This document shows positions 16,813 through 26,697 of a stretch of DNA of 58,466 nucleotides, piece after piece. How positions within the stretch are numbered: position 1 is the first letter of the stretch; each line of letters starts with the position of its first letter. Below the pieces are notes generated by a model. The model saw only the letters and a list, made by a program, of their open reading frames with translations, searched no databases and was not told where the DNA came from. The translations under genes and the position numbers were made by a program. This DNA is from an uncultured SAR116 cluster alpha proteobacterium (lineage in GTDB: Bacteria; Pseudomonadota; Alphaproteobacteria; Puniceispirillales; Puniceispirillaceae): assembly GCA_902559985.1 (NCBI GenBank), contig CACEJY010000007.1, positions 1-58,466 on the forward strand, given 5' to 3'.

Positions 16813-16856
16813 GCCGAAAAAATCCGGCCAGTCGTATGTAAAAGGATAGTTTTTGG

Positions 16857-17246
16857 ATGAGAGAGCCAAATAAAAAGCCACCTGCATCAGGAACAGATGT
16901 TTGGCCGGAAGAAATTCGTCTTGCAAAATCAAAGAGTCTGTTAGACGTGAGGTTTGATAATGGCAAAAGCTTCTCACTTTCAGCCGAATTATTAAGGGTT
17001 GAGTCCCCTTCGGCCGAAGTGCAAGGACACGGACCTGGTCAGAAAACCACGCCTGTTGGTAAACGGGATATTTTGATCAAGAGCATAGAACCAGTTGGTA
17101 ATTATGCCATCCGTATAGGTTTCAGTGATGGTCACAATACCGGTATTTTCAGCTGGAACACTTTGTATGATTACGGTCTTCGTCAGGATGAATTAATGAC
17201 TGAGTATCTCTCACGCCTTAAAAATGATGGAACTACCCGCAGCTAG
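16857..17246 (+). CDS. DUF971 (gamma-butyrobetaine hydroxylase-like N-terminal domain) protein
   Basis: The 129-residue protein has WPEEIRL near residue 16, FSLSAELLRVESPSAE and IGFSDGHNTGIFSW with LYDYG, the conserved elements of DUF971. In eukaryotes this domain fronts gamma-butyrobetaine hydroxylases. The bacterial single-domain form is of uncertain function and is often near iron-sulfur or ubiquinone genes. Here it is last in the plus-strand run after Trm112 and convergent with the UbiH-type hydroxylase. AAAGGA eight bases before the ATG supports the start. Confidence 0.87.
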   Translation: MREPNKKPPASGTDVWPEEIRLAKSKSLLDVRFDNGKSFSLSAELLRVESPSAEVQGHGPGQKTTPVGKRDILIKSIEPVGNYAIRIGFSDGHNTGIFSWNTLYDYGLRQDELMTEYLSRLKNDGTTRS

Positions 17247-17275
17247 AAAGCTATGCCCGCCACTTTGGCCCGGTA

Positions 17276-18535
17276 CTATTCTGGCAAACGCCCATCTAGT
17301 AAATTTGCCCTAGTTAATTGGCCACCCATCGCGCTTTTCTGGAACAGTGTTTTTAGCGGGCTGCGATTTACCAAACCCATGCCCACCCCTGCAACTCTGG
17401 CCATTTTTGGATGAAATGACATAAGCTGGTTCAGCCCACTTGTCATGGCGGCCATGGCGGTGACTTCTAACCGCCGTCTGGTACTATATTCTTTGCGAAT
17501 AGATTGATGGCCAGCATTCAGCCCGTGTTGATTGGCATGTGCCAGACAATCTGCGAGTACGGCCGCATCCCCGAGGGCCAGATTATAACCCTGTCCGGCA
17601 AGCGGGTGAATTGCATGGCTAGCATCACCGGCAAGAACCAGATTATGACTTGTCATTTCGCGAGTTATAATTGGTTTTAGTGGCCAGCTCAGGCGCGGCC
17701 CATCAAGCTTTAACCCACCAAGTATGTCGCCAAATGCGGTCATAACCCGGCTTGCAAATTCATCTTCATCAAGGGCTAAGATTCGTGATGCCTCATCCTT
17801 TGGGAGGCTCCAAACAAGTGATACACGGCGTGCGCCATGAGGCATAAGGGCAACAGGCCCGCCCGGCAGAAACCGCTGAAATGCCGTATTCTCATGGGCT
17901 CGTTCACTTGTTAGATTTGCGATAATGGCGGTTTGTCGATGCGGCTCTCTAAAGGCTCGAATCGACCCATGGTCGCGCAGCTTACTGTTTGCGCCATCAC
18001 ATGCAACAACTAGTTGGCAACTCAAATCTGGCCGACGCTCAAATTGCAGGCAAGCAAAATCATTTCCCGGATTAAATTCGGTAACCTCATGCCCGGTAAT
18101 CTGAATAATGGGTCGTGCTGCCAGTCTGTCATAAAGCGCACCAAGAAGGTTTTGATTGCTAACAACATAAGCCATAGGCATTTCATCACTATGCCAGTCC
18201 AATAAGAATTCCGATCGTTGTCGCCGTTTGACCCTATTACGATGTGGTTGACCATTTGCAACTCTGATACGGGAAATTGGTGTTGCGTCTTGGGCAATCA
18301 AAGGCCAAACGCCCAGGGCGTTGAGCATTGCCTTACCCGCTGCATGAATTGTTGTTGTTCGTTGGTCACGCTTGGCGCTTTTGGCTTTTGCATCTGTTTG
18401 ATTGACTCGGTCTATTAAGGTGACCGCCGGTGCTGATTGCGATCCATAACCAGAATAGGACAGCGCAAGCGCAGTCATCACGCCAGTAAGGCCTGCTCCA
18501 ACCACGACGATTTGTTGGATTTGGTCATCACGCAT
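17276..18535 (-). CDS. UbiH/COQ6 family FAD-dependent hydroxylase
   Basis: The start is set at ATG 18535, giving MRDDQIQQIVVVGAGLTGVM with the dinucleotide-binding GxGxxG at the front. The longer frame to 18667 only adds residues overlapping the preceding gene. The protein of about 419 residues also has LAGDASHAIHPLAGQGYNLALGD, split as GD and AHPxxGQGxNL motifs characteristic of the UbiH/UbiF/UbiI/COQ6 group. These enzymes hydroxylate the ring during ubiquinone synthesis at the inner membrane. The ring position is not deducible. The start overlaps the gmhB stop by eight bases (ATGCGTGA). Confidence 0.87.
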   Translation of the reverse strand: MRDDQIQQIVVVGAGLTGVMTALALSYSGYGSQSAPAVTLIDRVNQTDAKAKSAKRDQRTTTIHAAGKAMLNALGVWPLIAQDATPISRIRVANGQPHRNRVKRRQRSEFLLDWHSDEMPMAYVVSNQNLLGALYDRLAARPIIQITGHEVTEFNPGNDFACLQFERRPDLSCQLVVACDGANSKLRDHGSIRAFREPHRQTAIIANLTSERAHENTAFQRFLPGGPVALMPHGARRVSLVWSLPKDEASRILALDEDEFASRVMTAFGDILGGLKLDGPRLSWPLKPIITREMTSHNLVLAGDASHAIHPLAGQGYNLALGDAAVLADCLAHANQHGLNAGHQSIRKEYSTRRRLEVTAMAAMTSGLNQLMSFHPKMARVAGVGMGLVNRSPLKTLFQKSAMGGQLTRANLLDGRLPE

Positions 18536-19067
18536 TTGCATTCTCTGTCTTTGGGGAGAAATGGTTAGATATAACCTGCTTGGCAAGGTCATCAAGACTA
18601 TTTTGGGTGAAAAGATAGCCATATGTACCTGCTCTGTGTCCGGCTTCCACATCGCTATCACGGTCACCGATCATAACCGATGCACTAAGGTCAATCTTCC
18701 ACTTTTGGGCAAGGTTAAATAACAAACCTGGCTCTGGTTTACGGCAACTGCAAGCTATCGCCATTGCTGGATCTGGCGATAATGGATGATGCGGGCAAAA
18801 AGCGATATCGGTAATAAAACCACCAGCATTGCGGGCAGCGGCAATCATATGGCTGTTAAAATGATGCATCTGATCTTCGCTGAAGATGCCGCGCCCAATA
18901 CCGCCTTGATTAGTAACGATAAAAACTGGAATGTTGGCCTCGTGAAACCGCTTTAATGCAGCGGCCGCCCCATTAATCCACGCAAACTTTTCAACTTCGA
19001 AGATATAGCCGTTATCTTGAATTAACGTGTTGTCACGGTCAAGAAATATGGCAGGCTTTTTCATCAT
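18528..19067 (-). CDS. gmhB: D-glycero-beta-D-manno-heptose 1,7-bisphosphate 7-phosphatase
   Basis: This 179-residue HAD-family phosphatase has FLDRDNTLI (nucleophile Asp10, acid Asp12), VTNQGGIGRG near residue 51, and a zinc loop CPHHP...CSCRKP. MIGDRDSDVEAG completes motif IV. This pattern is specific to the GmhB/HisB-N type. GmhB removes the 7-phosphate in the ADP-heptose route for lipopolysaccharide core, so the cell probably has heptose in its outer membrane; no other heptose gene is in view. It is translationally coupled to the UbiH-type gene downstream. Confidence 0.88.
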   Translation of the reverse strand: MMKKPAIFLDRDNTLIQDNGYIFEVEKFAWINGAAAALKRFHEANIPVFIVTNQGGIGRGIFSEDQMHHFNSHMIAAARNAGGFITDIAFCPHHPLSPDPAMAIACSCRKPEPGLLFNLAQKWKIDLSASVMIGDRDSDVEAGHRAGTYGYLFTQNSLDDLAKQVISNHFSPKTENANA

Positions 19068-19276
19068 TGAGGCGATGTCCTATGCGATGGGGCGCTTAAG
19101 GTGAGGCGTTTGCGGTAAAGCTGCACCACCCAATAAATTTCTCACTCGCGTCCCATTTTATCGAAAACAGCGCATTTTGCTAGTAAGTAACATCATCGCA
19201 ACCATTGCCCCACAACAATGCATGCGCTACCAATGGAGACGCAATTCCCTCTTTCTTCTAATGCCGGTGGAAATTC

Positions 19277-20482
19277 ATGAAGCTTAACCCTGCACACGCA
19301 ATTTTTGACGGCAATATGTTTGTCCAGCTTGGAGCTTTGCTTGACCCGATAGCACCCCCAGCTGACTTACAAGTTCTCGATATGTCAATTGGTGAACCGC
19401 AACAGCCACCTGCAAAACTATTAATTGAGAGCGTATTACGCTATAATGAGCAATGGCAATTCTATCCCAAGGCAACTGGAAGCCTGAATTTTACCAAGGC
19501 GGTGGAAACATACATCGCACGGCGATGGCCTGAAGCTGCTGGCCTTGCTGATCAAAGTCAAATTATCCCGGTGCCCGGAACGCGAGAACCGCTTCATTTG
19601 CTGGGGCATCTTGTTAGTGGCAGCAAGGCAAATGCTGCTGCACTTGTTACAAACCCGTTTTATCACGCGTGGCGGGCGGGTGCTCTCGCCACCGGCGGCG
19701 AAATCATTTATTTAAACAGCGGGGCTAAACATAATTTTTTGCCTGATCTTAAGGCACTGGAGCCAGCAACGTTGGACCGGACAAGCATTTTGTTTTTGTG
19801 CAGCCCAACCAACCCGCAAGGCACCGTTATGGATATGGATTATCTCCTGGCAGCGCTTCGACTTGCCCGCGCACATGATTTTTTATTGGTCATGGATGAG
19901 TGCTATGCCGATATCTGGTGGGGTAGCCCACCAACCGGCATGATGCAAGCAGCCGCTGTCTTGGCTAAGCGCGATGGGGTTGATAATAGCCATGACCCGT
20001 TTGCCAATATCGTGGTGTTGAATTCTTTGTCGAAAAGATCTGGAGCGGCTGGGCTACGGGCTGGGTTTATGGTGGGTGATAAACGGGTGGTCACTCAATA
20101 TTTGAAACTTGTCAGTAATGGAGGCTCATTGGTGCCAACACCTCTTTTGTCAGTGGCAGCTGATCTTTATAAGGATGAGGCGCATGTTGCTGACATCCGC
20201 GCATATTATCATACGAATTTCGAACTAGTTGAACGGCATCTCGGACTTAGCCCGCCGCAGGGTGGTTTTTTCCTGTGGTTGAAAGTCGATGATGACGTGC
20301 AGTTTGTAAAACGGTTGATGGCGGAACAGGCAGTGCGGGCGTTACCAGGCTCATTCATGGGGGTGGAAACCGCCGATGGTAACCCTGGGGCTGGATATGT
20401 CAGATTGGCGCTTGTGCATGACGCAAAAATTACTAATGAAGCACTTGGGCGTATAGCAAAAATATACAAAAGCCAAGTATAA
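19277..20482 (+). CDS. Aminotransferase class I/II, probable succinyldiaminopimelate transaminase (DapC type)
   Basis: The 401-residue PLP enzyme has LDMSIGEPQQPP near residue 36, YPKATGSLNF, NPFYHAWRAG, CSPTNPQGTV and the Schiff-base lysine in LNSLSKRSGAAGLRAGF. The SLSKRSN/SGxxGLRxGF form and the GEPxHxxP-like start are typical of the proteobacterial DapC group. That group makes N-succinyl-LL-2,6-diaminopimelate for lysine and peptidoglycan. It lies just ahead of ftsK, where alphaproteobacteria often carry such a gene. dapF and asd of the same pathway are also in this window. Assignment to the exact step is inferred. Confidence 0.78.
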   Translation: MKLNPAHAIFDGNMFVQLGALLDPIAPPADLQVLDMSIGEPQQPPAKLLIESVLRYNEQWQFYPKATGSLNFTKAVETYIARRWPEAAGLADQSQIIPVPGTREPLHLLGHLVSGSKANAAALVTNPFYHAWRAGALATGGEIIYLNSGAKHNFLPDLKALEPATLDRTSILFLCSPTNPQGTVMDMDYLLAALRLARAHDFLLVMDECYADIWWGSPPTGMMQAAAVLAKRDGVDNSHDPFANIVVLNSLSKRSGAAGLRAGFMVGDKRVVTQYLKLVSNGGSLVPTPLLSVAADLYKDEAHVADIRAYYHTNFELVERHLGLSPPQGGFFLWLKVDDDVQFVKRLMAEQAVRALPGSFMGVETADGNPGAGYVRLALVHDAKITNEALGRIAKIYKSQV

Positions 20483-20557
20483 TGGTTGCCTGTAGAAATG
20501 ACCACATCTAGGGCTGTTGCTGGATTGCCGCATCATTTTATTTTATAAAGGAAAACA

Positions 20558-22912
20558 ATGGTCGACCGTGACGATAAAAAACCCCTTTTTTCTAATGCCA
20601 TGATGCACTTTTTGCAGCATCGGCTCATGGAAACTTTTGGGCTTGTGCTGCTTTTTATAAGCGGCTTGCTGTTGGTTGCATTGATTACAGCTGACAAGAA
20701 TGATCCGTCCTTCACAAATATTTCTGATGCTAACGTGAGTAATTGGCTTGGCCCAATAGGTGCCAATATTTCAGCCGCATTGATTTCGGTGATCGGGCTT
20801 GCAGCGTTTTTTTTAGCCCTTGTACCCTTCTTTTGGGGGTTGTCTTACCTTCGAAAGAAACCAGTGCCATTACTGGGGTTTCGGTTGCTGTTTTTGCCTA
20901 TCAGCTTGGTTTTTTTGGCGGGTGGTTTGTTTGCTATTGATGGGGCTGGCGTCAGTGATATCGGTGGTGGTGGTGGTGCGATTATTGTTGGGTTTATCAT
21001 GCGGTTTATGCAGGCTATTCCATCTGTTCTTGGACTCAAAACAATTCATTATGTTGGCATTGCCACTTTGTTTCTGGGGTTTGTGGGCTGGCTCTGGGTT
21101 ACTGCGATTTCAGGCCAACAATGGCTGCATGTGACTGGTCAAACCACCAAGCTTGGTCGTATTTTCAAAGGGCTTTTTGGGCTAGGCCAGAAGGTTGCTG
21201 GTATCTTTGCCCGGGTCCAGAAACATTTTACCCCAGAGCCACAACAGACCCCCAAAACATTAAAACAGCGGCAAGAACCTGTGCTTGTTGCTGAAAGGGG
21301 TGATCAAACTGCCAGTCAGGCTATTAGCCAATCAGTGTCATTGAGCGCGCAACGAAGAAACAAAAAAAAGACAAAACAAGAAACACTGGATTTTGGCAGT
21401 GGATCGGGTTTTCATATACCGCCAACCGGTCTTCTTAATCCACCTGTCAAGGCTCAGTCTGAACCATCTAAATCAGCCCTTGAGGATCATGCGAGCCAAC
21501 TTGAAAAGGTGTTGTCCGATTTCAGTGTGAACGGCACAATTGCTGACGTGCGGTTTGGACCCGTGGTAACGCGATATGATTTAAACCCTGCTCCAGGCAC
21601 GAAATCGCAACGTGTGATTTCCCTTGCTGATGATATAGCCCGGTCAATGAGCGCTATCTCTGTTCGTGTTGCTGTTGTACCGGGTCAGAATGTGATTGGA
21701 ATTGAGTTGCCGAATATAGACCGGCAGGTTGTCATGCTTCGTGATATTTTGGATCATAATGCCTGGGGAAAAGACCAGTCAAATTTGCCCATGGCACTTG
21801 GAAAGGATATTGCGGGCGCACCCGTAGTTGTTGATTTGGCAAAGTTCCCGCATCTTCTTGTGGCTGGCACCACCGGTTCAGGAAAATCGGTTGGTATTAA
21901 TTCGATGATATTGTCTCTGCTTTACCGACATACACCGGAAACTTGTCGTATGATTATGATCGATCCAAAAATGCTGGAGTTATCGGTTTACGACGGGATA
22001 CCACATTTGCTGAGCCCGGTGGTAACCGACCCGTCAAAAGCTGTAACGGCACTGAAATGGGCGGTTCGTGAAATGGAAAATCGCTATCGAAACATGGCTA
22101 AAATGGGGGTCCGAAACATAGGCGGTTATAATGAACGGCTCGCTCAAGCAAGAGCAAAAGGTGACACTTTGACGAGGCGTGTTCAAACCGGGTTTGACTC
22201 TGAAACTGGCAAGCCAATTTATGAGGAGGAAATTCTAGATCTTGCCCCACTACCCTTTATTGTAGTGGTGATTGATGAAGTGGCTGATCTTATGCTTGTT
22301 GCTGGAAAAGAAATCGAAAGCGCGGTTCAGCGCTTGGCACAAATGGCGCGCGCAGCAGGCATTCATGTCATTATGGCAACCCAGCGTCCATCGGTGGATG
22401 TGATTACTGGAACAATCAAAGCAAACTTCCCAACTCGCATTAGCTTTCAGGTAACATCGCGCATTGACAGTCGCACTATTCTTGGTGAACAGGGTGCCGA
22501 ACAGCTCCTTGGGCGCGGCGATATGTTGTTTATGGAAGGCGGTGGGAGGGTTGTAAGAGTGCATGGCCCGTTTGTTGATGATGGCGAAGTTGAGTCGGTT
22601 GCCAATTTCCTACGCCAACAAGGTGAACCTGAATATGATGATCGCGTTGTTGAAGAGGTTGAAGCTGGCGTAGACTTGAAAGATACTGGTCAAGGAACTG
22701 CTGATGGCGGTAGCCTTTATGAGCAAGCTGTCGCCTTGGTTGTGCGTGAACAAAAAGCGTCTACTAGTTTTGTTCAAAGACATTTGAAAATCGGTTATAA
22801 CCGCGCAGCGACGATAATAGAGGAAATGGAGAGTAGTGGCATTATTTCGGCAGCTAACCATGTTGGAAAGCGTGATGTGTTGATTACAGATGATGGAAAT
22901 GGGGTCTCGTAA
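20558..22912 (+). CDS. ftsK: DNA translocase FtsK
   Basis: The 784-residue protein has four N-terminal membrane helices (to about residue 200), a charged linker, and the FtsK alpha/beta motor with Walker A GTTGSGKS at about 437-444 and the VVVIDEVADLM Walker B segment. A C-terminal gamma winged-helix domain (YEQAVALV...FVQRHLKIGYNRAA) recognises KOPS DNA. It anchors at the division septum and pumps chromosome ends apart with XerCD, and xerC is found at 54331-55227. The stop shares one base with the lolA start (TAATG), so the two are coupled. Confidence 0.97.
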   Translation: MVDRDDKKPLFSNAMMHFLQHRLMETFGLVLLFISGLLLVALITADKNDPSFTNISDANVSNWLGPIGANISAALISVIGLAAFFLALVPFFWGLSYLRKKPVPLLGFRLLFLPISLVFLAGGLFAIDGAGVSDIGGGGGAIIVGFIMRFMQAIPSVLGLKTIHYVGIATLFLGFVGWLWVTAISGQQWLHVTGQTTKLGRIFKGLFGLGQKVAGIFARVQKHFTPEPQQTPKTLKQRQEPVLVAERGDQTASQAISQSVSLSAQRRNKKKTKQETLDFGSGSGFHIPPTGLLNPPVKAQSEPSKSALEDHASQLEKVLSDFSVNGTIADVRFGPVVTRYDLNPAPGTKSQRVISLADDIARSMSAISVRVAVVPGQNVIGIELPNIDRQVVMLRDILDHNAWGKDQSNLPMALGKDIAGAPVVVDLAKFPHLLVAGTTGSGKSVGINSMILSLLYRHTPETCRMIMIDPKMLELSVYDGIPHLLSPVVTDPSKAVTALKWAVREMENRYRNMAKMGVRNIGGYNERLAQARAKGDTLTRRVQTGFDSETGKPIYEEEILDLAPLPFIVVVIDEVADLMLVAGKEIESAVQRLAQMARAAGIHVIMATQRPSVDVITGTIKANFPTRISFQVTSRIDSRTILGEQGAEQLLGRGDMLFMEGGGRVVRVHGPFVDDGEVESVANFLRQQGEPEYDDRVVEEVEAGVDLKDTGQGTADGGSLYEQAVALVVREQKASTSFVQRHLKIGYNRAATIIEEMESSGIISAANHVGKRDVLITDDGNGVS

Positions 22913-23601
22913 TGGCTCACGCAATCGCAAAATATGACTATTTTATTGGGAAATTGTCAACAATCGCTGGGTGCTTTACGTTGGCTTTGGGCTGTAGCTT
23001 TGTTCGTGTTACGCGCGCATGTTTAATTTATGTGGGTGTAATCTTTGCCGGGTCTGCCACTGCTGCAGATGACGTCACACGAGCTGAGGCTTGGTTCAAT
23101 AAAATCAAATCCATTGAAGCAGATTTTGTTCAGGTTGCCTCAGACGGGACATCGGCTAAAGGCAAGTTGTTATTCCGACGCCCATCGCAGATGAAAATCA
23201 CCTATCGAAATAAAGATGGTGGTAAAGCTTTGCAACTAATTACGAGCAAAATTTGGCTCCATGTTGACCGGCCAGATGAAAAGCTACTGACCAGTTACCC
23301 TTTATCGGAAACGCCATTATCGTTAATATTGGCGGCAAAGGTTTCACTACGGCCAGATGGGTATGCGACGCGGATCAAATCATCATCTGCTGGCGTTGTG
23401 CAGATTCTGGTTGCCAAGGAAGAGGGCGACGGCGCAGGCCAACTCACCCTTGAATTTTCTAAAAAACCTTTTCAGCTCAGGCGCTGGGTCGTTGTTGATG
23501 CAGCGGGCGTACAAACCAGCGTGACTTTATATAATCTTGCTTTTGATACAGCCATTCCTAATGTGGCGTTCAAGCTCCCCTCCTATCCAGCAGACAATTG
23601 A
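22912..23601 (+). CDS. lolA: LolA family outer-membrane lipoprotein carrier
   Basis: The 229-residue protein has a long N-terminal region ending in a signal-like hydrophobic stretch (GVIFAGSATAADD, cleavage near residue 52). The conserved LolA segment follows: IKSIEADFVQ, then GKLLFRRPSQMKITY. LolA ferries lipoproteins across the periplasm from the LolCDE complex to the outer membrane. The leader is longer than usual, so a later start is possible. It is coupled to ftsK, and the ftsK-lolA-xthA order is normal for alphaproteobacteria. Here the 4-kb AT-rich island separates lolA from xthA. Confidence 0.87.
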   Translation: MAHAIAKYDYFIGKLSTIAGCFTLALGCSFVRVTRACLIYVGVIFAGSATAADDVTRAEAWFNKIKSIEADFVQVASDGTSAKGKLLFRRPSQMKITYRNKDGGKALQLITSKIWLHVDRPDEKLLTSYPLSETPLSLILAAKVSLRPDGYATRIKSSSAGVVQILVAKEEGDGAGQLTLEFSKKPFQLRRWVVVDAAGVQTSVTLYNLAFDTAIPNVAFKLPSYPADN

Positions 23602-23710
23602 TTGTGACATTACGCGGGTGGAGCAAATCCCATTGCCAAGACTAAATTGATAGTGTGCGTTTGCGCCTTGTGCTTGGGGTTAAACATTGTTCTAGATATT
23701 CTATGTAAAT

Positions 23711-24826
23711 TTATTGTTCTGTTAAACTGATAATTTCAAACCGGCGAGCTATTTCTTTAGCTATCAGTTCATTCATTCCTTCACCATAATGTCCATCGTG
23801 AGGAATTTGGACGAGTTCTTTGGGTAAATCTAGGCTTGGCTCTAACACTTGTTTTTTCCAATCATTATATGAAATAAATTCCAGCCACTTCCTATTATCG
23901 CTAGATAAACTTTCAACGATCTCCCCATAGATATCAATGGTGTCTATGAGTACCACCTTTGCCTCAGACTGTTTTGCTAAGGAGATTAAATCAATCACCA
24001 AAGCTTTTAAAACTGGGGATGGATCTTCCCCATAAAAGCGAAAATCATGGGGCATTCCACTTATAAACCCCATTCTTACAAGAATTTGTTTTAACTTTGT
24101 TATTGGTCTTGAAACAAGAAAATATACCCATGTGTTTTCACCAGCACCGACCATGCCTCCGGGACTAATTCCTAAACCACTCATCCTCTCTGTATAACCT
24201 GGGACAGGTAAAATTAGGTTTGCATCACCTTTTGCATTAATCCAATAACAAGGTTTTAAGATAGTTTTTGGCCTTGATTTACCAAAACAAACTCCACGTT
24301 CCCAAAAACCTGTTTCAAAATAAACAATTGCTTTGGGCTTTAGCTCCGGCAACCAGCGCGAAGCAAGCGCAAGCGCTTGCGCTCCGCTATATGCCGGACT
24401 GCCCAAATTATTGATTTTCTCTTTTGTGATGTCAGAGAATATTGCGGGGAAGCTATCCTCAAATGGAAGCATGTAACTGAAGGTGAAGGAGTCACCAAGG
24501 AACATAACAGCATTTTTTTTCCAATTTTCTCCTTTAGAAAATGATCGAAAACCCCTGTTGTCAGTATAAATCTTTGCCTGATGATAAACTTTTTCCCTAT
24601 TAAATTTTTTATGTGTACCCATACAACTATCAATATTGGGTTTGTGAACCCAGCCAATTTCACCATCGATTTTTGAAAATTTTGAACAGAAGTGGCTTAC
24701 ATATGTGAGCTTGCCATAGGTATACCAACCGAGTGTCAATATGACTACGAAAAAGACCGGGAGTAAAATTAAGATAAACCAAAAAATAAAATTTTTTACT
24801 ACATATTTTTGCATCAGCTTCCTCAA
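23711..24826 (-). CDS. Membrane-anchored SGNH/GDSL hydrolase-like protein
   Basis: The 371 residues begin with one membrane helix (about 12-36). A likely periplasmic domain with FLGDSFTFS (block I, GDS) and a C-terminal PHDGHYGEGMN (the Asp-x-x-His block) follows. These are the marks of the SGNH hydrolase fold used by O-acyl esterases and by AlgX/AlgJ-type acetyltransferases. It closes the minus-strand cassette after the carbamoyltransferase (17-base gap). It may therefore modify or de-acylate the same glycan or lipid that the carbamoyltransferase decorates; this is inference. The gene is clearly more AT-rich than the flanking ftsK-lolA genes. Confidence 0.78.
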   Translation of the reverse strand: MRKLMQKYVVKNFIFWFILILLPVFFVVILTLGWYTYGKLTYVSHFCSKFSKIDGEIGWVHKPNIDSCMGTHKKFNREKVYHQAKIYTDNRGFRSFSKGENWKKNAVMFLGDSFTFSYMLPFEDSFPAIFSDITKEKINNLGSPAYSGAQALALASRWLPELKPKAIVYFETGFWERGVCFGKSRPKTILKPCYWINAKGDANLILPVPGYTERMSGLGISPGGMVGAGENTWVYFLVSRPITKLKQILVRMGFISGMPHDFRFYGEDPSPVLKALVIDLISLAKQSEAKVVLIDTIDIYGEIVESLSSDNRKWLEFISYNDWKKQVLEPSLDLPKELVQIPHDGHYGEGMNELIAKEIARRFEIISLTEQ

Positions 24827-24843
24827 TGAGATTTAAGATCTAA

Positions 24844-26691
24844 TTAATCAAGTTCATAATGCTGTATATAGTTTTTTCTTAATTCACGGCTCTGTTCATT
24901 TTTAAACAGTATGAAATTTTCGATAACTAACATATCTAAATCTGTACCCATAAAGCAGTTGAAGGCATCAGTTGGAGTGCAGACTATCGGCTCACCCCTT
25001 ACGTTAAATGATGTGTTTACAAGAACGGGACATCCAGTTTTTTCCTTAAATTTTGAAATTAAAGCGTGAAACTTTGGATTGGTATTCTTGTGAACAGTTT
25101 GAATCCGCGACGAGTAATCAACATGAGTCACGGCTGGAATAATTGATTTTGGAACATTTAATAATTCTATGCCAAAGAGAGCTTTTTGTTTCTTTGACAA
25201 TTTGCGCCGTTTATTCGTTTTAACCGTTGCTGTTAAGAGCATATAAGGACTTGATACATCTAAATCAAACCATTGGCTTACATCTTCTTTTAAAACGCTT
25301 GGAGCAAATGGACGAAAGCTCTCTCTGTATTTAACCTTCAGATTTAATTGTTTTTGCATACTCTTTGATTTTGGATCAGCAATTATGCTTCGTGCACCCA
25401 ACGCTCGAGGACCAAACTCCATTCGTCCACACATCCACCCAATCGTTTTTCCAGTTGCAATGGCCCCCGCAACTTCTTCGATTAAGCGACTATCGTCCAT
25501 TTCATGAAATTTGGCTTCGCAGGAAACTAGCTCTTCTTTTACCTGTGAGTTACTATACTCAGGGCCTAAATATGCGCCCCTCATAGAATCAAATTGAAAT
25601 GATTTTTTACGCTCCATTTTGTAATGGAGGTGCCAAACTGCTAGAGCAGCTCCTATTGCACAGCCAGAGTCTCCAGATGCTGGCTGTATCCATATGTTGT
25701 CAAATATCTTTTCCCTTAGAAGAACTCCATTAGCGACACAGTTCAGGGCAACCCCACCAGCCAAACAAAGATTTCTCTCACCGGTTAAAGAATGAACATT
25801 TCTCGCTAAGGATAACACAACTTCTTCTAAAACTTGTTGCACTGAAGCCGCCAAGTCCATTTCACGTTGAGACAGGTCTGTTTCTGGTTTCCTTGGTGGG
25901 CTCCCAAACAAAGATTCAAATTTTTCATTAGTCATTGTTAAACCAGTGGCAAAACTAAAGTAGCTCATATCTAATCGAAAGCTGCCGTCATCACTGATAT
26001 GAATGAGATTTTCTTTTATCAAGTTTGCGTATCTGGGGACTCCGTATGGAGCCAATCCCATAATCTTATATTCACCCGAATTAACTTTAAATCCTAGGTA
26101 ATATGTAAAAGCAGAATAGAGCAAACCCAAAGAATGTGGAAAGTGGATTTCTTTTATAATTTCTAAATTTTTTCCATCTCCCAGCGCTAGGGAAGTAGTA
26201 GCCCACTCGCCAACCCCATCCATCGTCAAAACTGCAGCCCGCCCAAAAGGTGAAGGAAAGAATGCACTTGCAGCGTGAGAAAGGTGGTGCTCTGAAAAAA
26301 GCAATCGTTCCTTCCAATCTATTTTAGTTCCTAGCAAACCTCTGAGTTCTTTTATGATTAAAGATTTCTGAAAAAGCTTGTCCTTGACCCAAATAGGCAT
26401 AGCCTTTGCGAAACTTTTAAAGCCTCTTGGCGCGAATGCTAAATATGTCTCAAGAAGACGTTCAAATTTTAAAAAAGGCTTTTCGTAGAAAACAACATGA
26501 TTGATCTGAGCCGCTGATATACCAGCCTCTTCCAGACAATATAGTATGGCATTATGCGGAAATGAGGAGTCGTGCTTTTTTCTTGTGAAGCGTTCTTCTT
26601 GTACTGCAGCAATTATTTCACCGTTTTTCACAAGGCATGCTGCACTATCATGATAAAATGCCGAAAAGCCTAGTATAATGACGTTTCTCAT
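24844..26691 (-). CDS. Carbamoyltransferase (NodU/CmcH family)
   Basis: The 615-residue protein begins with ILGFSAFYHDSAACL, then has SEHHLSHAASAFF near 130 (metal-binding histidines of the Kae1-like domain), CLAGGVALNCVANG near 310 and MEFGPRALGARSI near 424. The last belongs to the YrdC-like/C-terminal part. ARTFRPFAPSV-type and NTSFNVRGEPIV segments complete the family pattern. Members move a carbamoyl group from carbamoyl phosphate, through carbamoyl-adenylate, to a hydroxyl group on a sugar, antibiotic or toxin precursor. The neighbours (SxtJ-like, DUF5989, SGNH hydrolase) form a recurring cassette whose product is unknown. Confidence 0.92.
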   Translation of the reverse strand: MRNVIILGFSAFYHDSAACLVKNGEIIAAVQEERFTRKKHDSSFPHNAILYCLEEAGISAAQINHVVFYEKPFLKFERLLETYLAFAPRGFKSFAKAMPIWVKDKLFQKSLIIKELRGLLGTKIDWKERLLFSEHHLSHAASAFFPSPFGRAAVLTMDGVGEWATTSLALGDGKNLEIIKEIHFPHSLGLLYSAFTYYLGFKVNSGEYKIMGLAPYGVPRYANLIKENLIHISDDGSFRLDMSYFSFATGLTMTNEKFESLFGSPPRKPETDLSQREMDLAASVQQVLEEVVLSLARNVHSLTGERNLCLAGGVALNCVANGVLLREKIFDNIWIQPASGDSGCAIGAALAVWHLHYKMERKKSFQFDSMRGAYLGPEYSNSQVKEELVSCEAKFHEMDDSRLIEEVAGAIATGKTIGWMCGRMEFGPRALGARSIIADPKSKSMQKQLNLKVKYRESFRPFAPSVLKEDVSQWFDLDVSSPYMLLTATVKTNKRRKLSKKQKALFGIELLNVPKSIIPAVTHVDYSSRIQTVHKNTNPKFHALISKFKEKTGCPVLVNTSFNVRGEPIVCTPTDAFNCFMGTDLDMLVIENFILFKNEQSRELRKNYIQHYELD

Positions 26692-26697
26692 GGATGC

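Noticed and set aside
16814-16831. GGCCG...CGGCC hairpin after the Trm112 gene
   Set aside because: There is no T-run, and the DUF971 gene follows closely on the same strand, so a terminator is not supported.
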